Source: CANLBN01 sp965230205
Lineage (GTDB): Bacteria > Pseudomonadota > Gammaproteobacteria > Pseudomonadales > Cellvibrionaceae
Direction: 5' to 3'
Assembly (NCBI GenBank): GCA_965230205.1
Contig: OZ245996.1
Coordinates: 2,790,001 to 2,854,000 of the forward strand
DNA: 64,000 nucleotides
The notes beneath the pieces were generated by a model. It did no database searches, was not told where the DNA came from, and saw nothing but the letters and a program-made list of their open reading frames with translations. Both the position numbers and the translations under genes were made by a program. This document shows positions 1 to 7,721 of the stretch, one piece after another (the first letter of the stretch is position 1; every line of letters starts with the position of its first letter).

Positions 1-1080
1 CAAATTAACATGGGCCCCAAGCGCTGTATAATCCAGGTTTTTATCTGTGCCGAATGTGCCTACGGTACAGTAACCAGAATTGATACCTATACGAATTTGT
101 AAGGGTTTTTTAATACCTAATTCAGCCCATTGCGGTTGTAATTCTCTCATGCGCTTAGTCATCTCAATGGCCATGGCGGCACATTGAATGGCGTCTTTCT
201 TAACCCCTTTTGAGGTATCTCTGTCATCACCAAACAATACCATGATGGCATCACCCATGAATTTGTCCACGGTACCGTTAAATTTATTGGCAACTTTACT
301 CATTTCTGAGAGATAGCTATTGAGCAATTCGTTGAGTGTTTCTGCTTCTAGCTCTTCACTCAACTCAGTAAAACCAACAATATCAGAGAAGAATACCGTG
401 ATGCGCTTACGCTCGGTTTGAAGGTTTTGGTCCTGGCCCTTTATCATGGCAGTTACTGGGCCAGGGAGGTAACGAGAAAGTTTGTAGGCGTGATTACGAA
501 ACGTTTCACAGTCATTATGAAGCCGACGATTGGAGTCTACTAACTGTTGTTGGTAGTTGTATGAGTAAGCTCCGTATAGGCACAGGTATGCAAAAGCACC
601 TATTAGTACAACATTGTTTAAAGTGCTGTTCGTATCAAAGTTGATAGATTGATTAGCTAAGAGGAAAAAGCCAATTAATAATCCAAAAAGTACACCAACA
701 TTGACTTCCAGCCACTGTTTAACACTCCCTTGAGCCAAAGCATTAAATTGTAACAAAATAATTAAGAGCAAGCTGGGCCATGGGGTGTAATCCAATTCTG
801 ATATAGCTAATGAAATAACAAAGCCATCGGCAATAGCGAGCCATGTAATACTGGCAGGGTTATGTCCATCGCGAAGGAGTGTTAACCAATAGGTGAAACT
901 GCAGTAAGCGAGTAAGAGAAGGGCAATCACCAGTGCAGCGATATTAAGGCCTTTGCCATCTGTTAAATCATAACCAATTAATGCAGCACTGGCAGAAAAG
1001 CCTAAAAGTACTCGGAAATAGTATTGATAACGAGGTATGAGTTCCTCGAAAGTAGTTTCATCAGTAACAGGGTATAGCAT
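1..1080 (-). CDS. Membrane-bound class III adenylate cyclase (partial, C-terminus off window)
   Basis: Would make cyclic AMP from ATP at the inner face of the membrane. It reads leftwards from an ATG at 1078-1080 for 360 residues and is cut by the window edge. Residues 20-175 hold about six hydrophobic segments; the catalytic domain begins near residue 225. Both metal-binding aspartates are present (FSDIVGF, D233; FMGDA, D277). K273 (DKFMGD) and D350 (LDYTALG) are the pair that selects adenine, so ATP rather than GTP is the likely substrate. The missing end should be short, as the sequence already reaches the AHVNL motif near the end of the fold. No partner gene is visible. Confidence 0.9.
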   Translation of the reverse strand, partial: MLYPVTDETTFEELIPRYQYYFRVLLGFSASAALIGYDLTDGKGLNIAALVIALLLLAYCSFTYWLTLLRDGHNPASITWLAIADGFVISLAISELDYTPWPSLLLIILLQFNALAQGSVKQWLEVNVGVLFGLLIGFFLLANQSINFDTNSTLNNVVLIGAFAYLCLYGAYSYNYQQQLVDSNRRLHNDCETFRNHAYKLSRYLPGPVTAMIKGQDQNLQTERKRITVFFSDIVGFTELSEELEAETLNELLNSYLSEMSKVANKFNGTVDKFMGDAIMVLFGDDRDTSKGVKKDAIQCAAMAIEMTKRMRELQPQWAELGIKKPLQIRIGINSGYCTVGTFGTDKNLDYTALGAHVNL

Positions 1081-1173
1081 TATTAAACTACTAATTAATT
1101 ATAGGTAATCATTGTTTTACGTGATATATGTATGCGATATACTTTCGGAGAAATATACTCACAAGTTATGTAT

Positions 1174-1186
1174 AAACAGGCCCTAG
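1174..1186. repeat. Remnant of MITE terminal inverted repeat
   Basis: Thirteen bases (AAACAGGCCCTAG) matching the outer tip of the MITE inserted at 11892-12160. Only one end is present and there is no matching partner nearby. It lies between the divergent cyclase and AEC transporter genes. It could be a scar of a lost copy, or chance, because the match is short. Confidence 0.4.
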
Positions 1187-1277
1187 CTAGTATAGTATAA
1201 ATTCTGGCTGGGAGCATGGCTTTAAAAACTCTCGTTTATCGCAAACTCTGCTTTGCTCTGATATTGTTCCTGTATCT

Positions 1278-2192
1278 ATGGCTATTCTTTTCGCAATTAT
1301 CCCCGTCTTTTTGATTATTCTATGTGGCTGTTTATGTCGTCGCTTTCAATTTCCTGATATTAGTTTTTGGCGAGAGGCCGAGAAAATAACCTATTTTTTA
1401 TTATTTCCTGCATTATTAGTCAGCAAAATGATAGAAGCGAATTTAGACAATATTAGTTTTTTAAAGCCCATTATGGTCATTCTTTTAATGTACCTTATTG
1501 TTAGCGCCTTCTTGATTCTAATCAAGCCTTTTACTCGCGTTAGTAATGCTGGGTTTACCTCAGTCTACCAAGGCGGTATTCGCTTAAACACCTATATTGG
1601 TTTAGCCGTTGTTGCCGCTTTATACAGTGGCCCTGGTTTAGTGGTTGCTGTTGTGTTGGCGTCAGTTATGATTCCCGTTCTCAATGTTTATTGTGTTTTA
1701 GTATTAGAGTGCTACAGCGACCAAAATGGTGAGGGAACTGCACGGCGCATTGGAAAATCTATTTTATTGAACCCACTGATCTTAGCTTGTGCTATCGGCA
1801 TGGGAATTAACTTGCTCGATATTAAGTTGCCGGGTGTATTACTCGAAACAATCGATATTTTTTCTCGGGCCGCCTTACCACTAGGGTTATTGACGGTGGG
1901 TGCAGCATTAACTCTTAGCTCTATAAAATCTTCAAGTAAGCCTATAATAATGAGCAGCTTCGTAAAATTTTTGTGCCTACCAATGGTCGCGATGGGTTTG
2001 TGTGAGCTTTTCACGATTGACCCTATGGTCAGAAGCGTTCTTTTAGTTTTGACAGTGCTGCCCACAGCACCAGCATCTTATGTATTAGCGCGGCAGTTAG
2101 GTGGTGACTATGAATTAATGGCCACAATTATTACTGCCCAGACATTACTTGCAGCAGTATTTATGCCATTGATGCTGGTTGTTTTAGGTTAA
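1278..2192 (+). CDS. AEC-family (auxin efflux carrier-like) transporter
   Basis: Inner-membrane secondary carrier of the AEC/BART type. Bacterial members move organic acids such as malonate or malate, or amino acids; the substrate here is unknown. The 304 residues match the usual length of about 310. They form roughly ten hydrophobic segments in two bundles, with a conserved glycine/proline-rich stretch near the end (TVLPTAPASYVLARQLGGD, about residues 256-274). The ATG at 1278 has no clear ribosome binding site. It is a single gene, divergent from the cyclase and followed by a short repeat element. The family is clear, the role is not. Confidence 0.85.
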   Translation: MAILFAIIPVFLIILCGCLCRRFQFPDISFWREAEKITYFLLFPALLVSKMIEANLDNISFLKPIMVILLMYLIVSAFLILIKPFTRVSNAGFTSVYQGGIRLNTYIGLAVVAALYSGPGLVVAVVLASVMIPVLNVYCVLVLECYSDQNGEGTARRIGKSILLNPLILACAIGMGINLLDIKLPGVLLETIDIFSRAALPLGLLTVGAALTLSSIKSSSKPIIMSSFVKFLCLPMVAMGLCELFTIDPMVRSVLLVLTVLPTAPASYVLARQLGGDYELMATIITAQTLLAAVFMPLMLVVLG

Positions 2193-2217
2193 ATGGTATT
2201 CCATGCGGTAATGACTA

Positions 2218-2280
2218 AGTCCTGTTCACACTAATTTAGTCACAATAGTGGCTATAAAATTAGTGTTAACAAGACCCTAG
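2218..2280. repeat. Short palindromic derivative of the MITE
   Basis: A left arm at 2221-2237 (CCTGTTCACACTAATTT) pairs with a right arm at 2257-2273 (15 of 17 positions), and the element ends in CCCTAG at 2275-2280. The arms match the ends of the 265-bp MITE at 11892-12160, with almost all of the interior missing. It sits between the transporter and helicase genes and could fold into a hairpin in the transcript. Confidence 0.6.
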
Positions 2281-2343
2281 TAATTCTAAATATTTCCTGT
2301 AAGCTGCGCGACCACTTTGCTTCATATATCACAGATGAATGTT

Positions 2344-3702
2344 ATGAGTTTTGACTCTCTTGGCTTATCTGAGCCACTTTTAAAAGCCATTTCAGAAAAA
2401 GGCTACGATACTCCATCGCCGATTCAGGCTAAAGCAATACCAGCCATTATCAAGGGTGGTGATGTTATGGCGGCGGCTCAAACAGGTACAGGGAAAACAG
2501 CTGGCTTTACCCTGCCTTTATTGCATCGCTTAATGAAAGGAAACACTGTTAGAGCAAATCAAGTGCGTGCTTTAGTATTAACTCCCACTCGAGAATTGGC
2601 TGCTCAGGTGGGTGATAGTGTGGCCATGTATGGTAAATATCTTTCATTACGTTCAGCGGTAGTATTTGGTGGTGTAAAAATTAACCCTCAAATGATGAAG
2701 TTACGTAGCGGTGTTGATGTACTGGTTGCGACTCCAGGAAGGTTATTAGATTTATATAGTCAAAATGCGGTTAGGTTTGATCAGCTGGAAGTGCTGGTAT
2801 TGGATGAAGCTGATCGTATGCTTGATATGGGGTTTATTCATGATATTCGTAAAATTATTAAAGCGCTGCCCAGTCAACGACAAAATTTATTATTTTCAGC
2901 TACGTTTTCAGATGAGATAAGACAGCTTGCAAAAGGCCTCGTTAATAAGCCTGTAGAAATTTCTGTAAGTCCAAGAAATACAACCGCAAAAACGGTGAAA
3001 CAATGGATTCACCCTGTTGACAAAAAGCAAAAGTCAGCGTTACTTTGTTATCTAATCCATAAGCATCAGTGGGAGCAGGTGCTCGTTTTTGCTCGTACAA
3101 AGCATGGTGCTAATAAGCTGACACGGCAATTAGAAGCCGATGGCATAACAGCGATGGCCATTCATGGGAATAAAAGTCAAGGCGCTCGTACACGTGCCTT
3201 AGCAGAGTTTAAAGCAGGTGAGGTTCGTGTATTGGTAGCAACGGATATTGCAGCAAGAGGTTTGGATATCGATCAATTACCACAGGTCGTTAATTTTGAT
3301 TTACCTAATGTCGCTGAAGATTATGTTCACCGTATTGGTCGCACTGGCCGTGCGGGGGCAAGCGGCCAGGCAATTTCTTTAGTGAGTGCTGACGAATTTA
3401 AAGAGCTGTCAGGCATTGAGCGTTTAACTAAGCAATTATTAACGCGTAAAACCATTGAAGAGTTTGATCCTATTCATCAGCTACCAGAGTCGCGTTTAGA
3501 TCATCGGCCAATTAAGCCGAAAAAACCTAAAAAGCCAAAAGTTGAGCATAAAGATGGTCAACGTTCAGGGGAGAGTGCCCGGGGGCATAAGCCTGCTTCA
3601 AAAAATAAGAGTCACCGAGGCCGTCAACATACTAACAAACTGGGAGCGAGTACTCAGCGAGGTAGAACTCATTCTTCTAGGCGTAGTTCAAGCACAAAGT
3701 AA
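2344..3702 (+). CDS. rhlE: DEAD-box RNA helicase, RhlE-like
   Basis: ATP-dependent RNA helicase of the RhlE group, linked to RNA turnover and ribosome maturation. The opening MSFDSLGLS is the typical RhlE start, so the ATG at 2344 is preferred over an upstream TTG (2317) and ATG (2335). Motifs in order: Walker A AQTGTGKT (45-52), PTREL (81-85), DEAD (154-157), SAT (185-187), and HRIGRTGRAG near 326-335. The last 75 residues are a disordered, strongly basic tail with PKKPKKPK runs, typical of RhlE-type RNA-binding tails. It is a single gene. A MITE derivative lies just upstream, and no strong ribosome binding site is visible. Confidence 0.9.
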   Translation: MSFDSLGLSEPLLKAISEKGYDTPSPIQAKAIPAIIKGGDVMAAAQTGTGKTAGFTLPLLHRLMKGNTVRANQVRALVLTPTRELAAQVGDSVAMYGKYLSLRSAVVFGGVKINPQMMKLRSGVDVLVATPGRLLDLYSQNAVRFDQLEVLVLDEADRMLDMGFIHDIRKIIKALPSQRQNLLFSATFSDEIRQLAKGLVNKPVEISVSPRNTTAKTVKQWIHPVDKKQKSALLCYLIHKHQWEQVLVFARTKHGANKLTRQLEADGITAMAIHGNKSQGARTRALAEFKAGEVRVLVATDIAARGLDIDQLPQVVNFDLPNVAEDYVHRIGRTGRAGASGQAISLVSADEFKELSGIERLTKQLLTRKTIEEFDPIHQLPESRLDHRPIKPKKPKKPKVEHKDGQRSGESARGHKPASKNKSHRGRQHTNKLGASTQRGRTHSSRRSSSTK

Positions 3703-3714
3703 AATATTAAAAAT

Positions 3715-3748
3715 ATCCACAGTAATTTCTAAGTCAATTATTGTGGAT
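3715..3748. terminator. Hairpin between convergent genes
   Basis: ATCCACA (3715-3721) pairs with TGTGGAT (3742-3748), with an inner TAATT/AATTA extension. It lies between the helicase and the convergent cupin gene. There is no long T-run on either side, so it may be a weak bidirectional terminator. Confidence 0.4.
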
Positions 3749-3755
3749 TAATAGC

Positions 3756-4643
3756 TTAAATCTTGTGATTTTCTTGATTAAAATTATTATTGGTTATTTC
3801 CACTGCTAAGCGTTCATTTCGGTCGTTCCAGGGCTGACCTACCAGTTTTCTCATCAAGCCTTCAACGGTTCTTGTTATAAAAACATTTTTAAGTAAAGTG
3901 ACTTTCTGCCCAATTTTTTTTGGGAAAGAACGCAAAGTCAATGAAAAACCAATATCTTCATAAATAATATAATGCCAGTAACCCGAAGGTATATAGAGAG
4001 CATCTCCGTGATTTAGTAATGCTGAGTAAGCGTTGATATTTTTTAAGGCTGGGTATTTGTCAAAATCTGGGTTTTCAAAGTCAATATCATATAAAGCACT
4101 AAAGGAAAATGGGACTTTATACATATAGGGTGTTTGCTCTGGAGAGATGAGCAGTACATGCTTCCTCCCACCAAAATGGCATAGTATCAATTCTGCCAAA
4201 TCGATGTCGTAGTGCATTTGTACCCTGGCACCACGCCCACCAACAAATAATACCGGTAAACGTTTAAAGAATTTTAATCCTAACTTAGGGTATGAAAAAT
4301 CTTTCAATAATGAGGGAGCACCATGGAGAATATTGTAAAAGAACATGCGTAGATTATTCTCTCCATTTTTAAGCATGTTTAAGTAATCAGCCATTTTCAT
4401 TTTTGCAGCGGCGGCATGTTGATGAGATTTGCCTTTAGCAGTATCACTGCTGTAAACAGGTACGATTTTATGACCAGCAACCTTAATCAAGTAGTCAATA
4501 GTCCATTTTTCCCGAGCTGGCCAGTTTTTCGTTGCATCCGACAAAATAACAGGCTTCGCCATACGCTGATACTTCTCGATAAATTCCTCTGAGGTAATTG
4601 CAGATTCACGAGACACTTCAGTGTGGGGTATATTTTTAAACAT
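3756..4643 (-). CDS. Cupin-like (JmjC/cupin_8) domain protein
   Basis: Probable Fe(II)/2-oxoglutarate-dependent oxygenase of the JmjC-like cupin_8 group. Members hydroxylate proteins or small molecules; the target here is unknown. The 295 residues show the iron-binding pattern HxD...H as H144 and D146 (VQMHYDID) and H224 (PSGYWHYI), plus the usual IPSGYWH strand. The N-terminal half resembles the family entry segment (KPVILSDATKNWPA). There is no signal peptide, so it is cytoplasmic. It is a single gene convergent with the helicase. Confidence 0.8.
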   Translation of the reverse strand: MFKNIPHTEVSRESAITSEEFIEKYQRMAKPVILSDATKNWPAREKWTIDYLIKVAGHKIVPVYSSDTAKGKSHQHAAAAKMKMADYLNMLKNGENNLRMFFYNILHGAPSLLKDFSYPKLGLKFFKRLPVLFVGGRGARVQMHYDIDLAELILCHFGGRKHVLLISPEQTPYMYKVPFSFSALYDIDFENPDFDKYPALKNINAYSALLNHGDALYIPSGYWHYIIYEDIGFSLTLRSFPKKIGQKVTLLKNVFITRTVEGLMRKLVGQPWNDRNERLAVEITNNNFNQENHKI

Positions 4644-4729
4644 AGATGAGAGTCATTCCATTTATCATTTTTATAACTATTTGGAAAATATTCTATTAAG
4701 CCAGTTGTTTAGCAATGAAATCTAGAGCC

Positions 4730-4741
4730 AACAGGCCCTAG
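4730..4741. repeat. Remnant of MITE terminal inverted repeat
   Basis: Twelve bases (AACAGGCCCTAG) identical to the outer tip of the MITE at 11892-12160, with no second end nearby. It lies in the divergent region between the cupin and NYN genes. Short enough to be chance. Confidence 0.35.
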
Positions 4742-4861
4742 GTGCTCTAATTAGATATATAAAATACCATAGTAGTATTGATTTATAGTACTGTTATCTT
4801 ATCCAATACGCCAGATGTGGCACTATAAAACCTTTTAAAATCATCATCATTCGAGATAATA

Positions 4862-5335
4862 ATGAGACAAATAGCAATTTTTGTGGATGTACAAAATATA
4901 TACTACACCACGCGTCAAGTATATGGACGCCAGTTTAACTATCGAAAGTTATGGGAGAAATTGAACTCCGAGGGCGATATTATTCTTGCTAATGCCTATG
5001 CCATACATCGAGGTGATGATCAACAAATTAAATTTCAAAATGCTCTAAAACATATTGGTTTTACTGTTAAGCTAAAACCTTATATTCAACGAAGTGATGG
5101 CTCTGCTAAAGGTGATTGGGATGTGGGGATTGCTATCGATGTAATGGAGGCCGCAAGTAAAGTAGATAGAGTTATACTGCTTTCAGGTGATGGAGATTTT
5201 GATTTATTATTGGAAAAAATTAAGAAGGATTATTCCGTTCAGGCAGATGTCTATGGTGTTCCATCTCTTACAGCTGACTCATTGATTGATTCTGCAAGTA
5301 CCTATTACCCTATTGATGAAGTTATGCTGTTGTAA
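4862..5335 (+). CDS. NYN-domain (LabA/DUF88-like) protein
   Basis: Small PIN-fold protein of the NYN/LabA group, members of which are putative metal-dependent ribonucleases. The 157 residues are almost all domain. The acidic residues expected for metal binding are visible in FVDVQN (D9, N12), the GDWDVGIAID stretch (near 84-93) and LLSGDGDFD (near 114-122). There is no signal peptide or membrane segment. The next gene follows after about 60 bases in the same direction and may be co-transcribed. The RNA target is unknown. Confidence 0.85.
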   Translation: MRQIAIFVDVQNIYYTTRQVYGRQFNYRKLWEKLNSEGDIILANAYAIHRGDDQQIKFQNALKHIGFTVKLKPYIQRSDGSAKGDWDVGIAIDVMEAASKVDRVILLSGDGDFDLLLEKIKKDYSVQADVYGVPSLTADSLIDSASTYYPIDEVMLL

Positions 5336-5396
5336 CATATCGTCAAGATTATATTGGATATTTATAAAATATTATAACCTATTAAGAGGATGAGCT

Positions 5397-6050
5397 ATGT
5401 CAGTCAATAACGTATCTAATATTAAGCCATTGGATAGGAAAAAATTAAAGCAATTAGAGGGAGATTTTTTGATGCGTTATCCCAAGGGATTTAATGATCC
5501 TGAGATGTTGGAAATTGGTAAAAAACATAAAATGAGCAAAATGGTGGATATGTCTCAGGAATATTTTACTAAGACGGCTTGTTCTAATATTCATGTGACG
5601 GCTGATAATATGGTGAAAGTCATTAGTCGTTCTTCTATGGTTTCTATGTTTGAAAAACCAAAATTTAGAGATTTTGTAAAGAACCTTAATGAAAATGATA
5701 AAGCATTCTTAGTAGAATCTTTAAGTCAGATGCTTCACGGTAATCAACAGCTTGGCTTTGAAGCGGTGGTTGATATATTAAGAACTGAAAAGTTAGCGAA
5801 GTGGAGTTTGGTGACAATTATCCCTGCTTATTACTCACCTAATAAAGAAGTATTCGTAAAGCCAACAACAGCAAAAGGTGTATTAAAGCATTTTGAAATT
5901 GAGGATCCTGCTTATAAACCTGCTCCCACATGGGATTTTTATCAGAAATATCGTCAGCTCGTTAACGATGCCAAATCTAAAGTAAATAAAAACCTGTCAC
6001 CTTCTAATGCTGCATTTTCAGGTTTTTTAATGATGTCAGTTAAAACGTAA
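5397..6050 (+). CDS. Hypothetical protein, 217 residues
   Basis: Family not recognised. The protein is soluble, lysine-rich and mostly helical by composition, with no signal peptide, membrane segment or obvious catalytic motif. A GAGG ribosome binding site sits 7-10 bases before the ATG, and the low GC and codon use match its neighbours, so it is a real gene. It follows the NYN gene after 61 bases, so a joint transcript is possible, but nothing else ties the two together. Confidence 0.7.
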   Translation: MSVNNVSNIKPLDRKKLKQLEGDFLMRYPKGFNDPEMLEIGKKHKMSKMVDMSQEYFTKTACSNIHVTADNMVKVISRSSMVSMFEKPKFRDFVKNLNENDKAFLVESLSQMLHGNQQLGFEAVVDILRTEKLAKWSLVTIIPAYYSPNKEVFVKPTTAKGVLKHFEIEDPAYKPAPTWDFYQKYRQLVNDAKSKVNKNLSPSNAAFSGFLMMSVKT

Positions 6051-6487
6051 AAAACTATTTAACCATTGAGAGGTTATAGGAAAAATTTATGATTCAGCCA
6101 AGCTAGGTTTTAGGAACATATTGTTTACTAATATTGTTCTAGATTAGTAGAAAATCAAAGATATAGGCTGAAGAATGTATTTTTTAGTGTATATTGTACA
6201 GCATAGAAATAAACGTGAACCCTATTTGAAATAGTGTTTATTTAAAAATAATAAAACTAAAGTTTTTCAGTATTCAGTTTGATTTATTTGAAAGTGGATA
6301 TTTTTCTATGCAAATGATGTTTGATCACTTACTTATCTTAGAAGCAGATAAACTAACAATAATCAATTTTTAACTTAATTTTTATATTTTTAACTTAATT
6401 ACTGTTTAAATCCGCGATTTTTTACTATACATATAGGTAGTAGCGTAAAAATAGTCACTTTTTCTAGCAAAGAGAAAGGGGGTATCT
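6051..6487. other. AT-rich intergenic region with tandem 14-base repeat
   Basis: No gene is supported here. The clearest structure is a direct repeat, TTTTTAACTTAATT, at 6367-6380 and again at 6387-6400. The 20-bp period is about two helical turns, so one face of the helix would carry both copies. It lies 88 bases before the metallopeptidase gene and could be a regulator site. The rest is AT-rich with no strong terminator. Confidence 0.5.
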
Positions 6488-7216
6488 GTGAAGATACATG
6501 TGGGTTTACAGCTTTTATTATCGCTTTTAGTCAGCCAGATAACGGTGGCTGATAGTAGTCATACGCCTATTGATAATGATATGGGAAACCAACTGGCGAC
6601 GGAACTTGAAATATCAGCTTCCGAAATTACAACTCACAAAAAATTTACTTCTAATCACTCTAGAAAAACATTTAACTCTCTTCCGATTAAAAACGTTATT
6701 TTAGTTGGCACAAAAAAACAAAAGCAACGCTTAAAGCGCTGGCTAAATGATATTTCTGTTATTCCAAAAGGTTATATAACCCTGCAAGCGATAGAGAAAA
6801 CAGGGCACACATTGACTATTAAGCATTCGGATGCTGCCAGATTATCCTCAGGTAGAACAATTGCACCGATGACACAAAAAATTACTAATGGTACTGGTGA
6901 TGACATTACTATTATTTTCGATGCGGATATGGATGATATAGGGACTCATCGAGTGTTTGGTGTGGCTAATGAATTAATCGAATTTAATGCGCAGCAAAAC
7001 TTGTATCATGAGCTTGCTCATGCAATGCATCTAATGCAAGGTACTTGGCGGTATTTCGCATCTGAAAAGCAAGCAATAGAAGAGGAGAATGAATTTCGAG
7101 TTGACTGGGCAAAAATGAATGGAGAAAAACCTAGATTAAGATACCATACTAATGGGGTTTTAATTACCACGATTGGTTCTGGTGGTATAGGTTATAAAAT
7201 GATAAAACACAAATAA
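6488..7216 (+). CDS. Secreted M91-like zinc metallopeptidase
   Basis: Probable zinc protease resembling peptidase family M91 (NleD-type effector proteases). The zinc motif HELAHAMH gives H174, E175 and H178. The downstream IEEENEFR (198-204) followed by GEKPRLRYH resembles the family's third-ligand region. A signal peptide spans about residues 1-21 (cleavage near TVADS), so the enzyme should be exported. The start is GTG with a strong AAGGGGG ribosome binding site. NleD cleaves host kinases, but nothing here shows a type III signal. A bacterial or environmental protein target is equally possible. Single gene. Confidence 0.7.
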   Translation: MKIHVGLQLLLSLLVSQITVADSSHTPIDNDMGNQLATELEISASEITTHKKFTSNHSRKTFNSLPIKNVILVGTKKQKQRLKRWLNDISVIPKGYITLQAIEKTGHTLTIKHSDAARLSSGRTIAPMTQKITNGTGDDITIIFDADMDDIGTHRVFGVANELIEFNAQQNLYHELAHAMHLMQGTWRYFASEKQAIEEENEFRVDWAKMNGEKPRLRYHTNGVLITTIGSGGIGYKMIKHK

Positions 7217-7297
7217 CGTTCTATTTTAATATTAATTATTCCCTTATTGTTACAATTTAGTTTATCGATTTATTCTTGTAAACTTATACGCTGTTGT

Positions 7298-7711
7298 ATG
7301 GATTGGGACAAGTTAATGAATACTCCTTTTTTATTGCCTACTATTACTAATGACAGAAACTTCATTTCTGTTTTCTCTGAAGAGATGTTTGATTCATCAA
7401 TACGTGGAGGCATGGTTTTAACGGATCAGATTTCGGCTGTCAACTTGCGGTTACGTAAAAGTGCTGTGGGTTATAGCAGTAACTGGCATGTGGCAGGTGA
7501 TCCGACATTAATCATTATAAATAAAGGTACGCTGAGAATTATAATGCGCGATGAAACCTATAAAGATTTTTCTGCGGGAAATTCTTTTATTGCAAAAGAT
7601 TATTTACCTGATTTTGTTACCTTTGATCCTGATATTCATGGCCATCGAGCTGAGGTGATTGGAGAAGAAGCGCTGGAAGCTGTGCATATCAAACTCTATC
7701 AAAGAGGTTAA
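7298..7711 (+). CDS. Small cupin-like domain protein
   Basis: Predicted single-domain beta-barrel protein of cupin type. The central stretch (HVAGDPTLIIINKGTLRI, then DFSAGNSFIAKDYLPDFV) has the spacing of the two cupin motifs, but the usual metal-binding histidines are mostly absent, so a catalytic role is uncertain. The longest ORF begins at a TTG at 7247. The ATG at 7298 (MDWDKLM) or 7316 (MNTPFLL) is more likely. No strong ribosome binding site is visible. It lies 81 bases after the metallopeptidase gene and is convergent with yheS. Confidence 0.55.
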   Translation: MDWDKLMNTPFLLPTITNDRNFISVFSEEMFDSSIRGGMVLTDQISAVNLRLRKSAVGYSSNWHVAGDPTLIIINKGTLRIIMRDETYKDFSAGNSFIAKDYLPDFVTFDPDIHGHRAEVIGEEALEAVHIKLYQRG

Positions 7712-7721
7712 TTTTTGGTTG

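Noticed and set aside
1712..2065. Leftward 117-codon frame inside the AEC transporter gene
   Set aside because: It lies wholly within a well-supported gene on the other strand, has no family features and no ribosome binding site.
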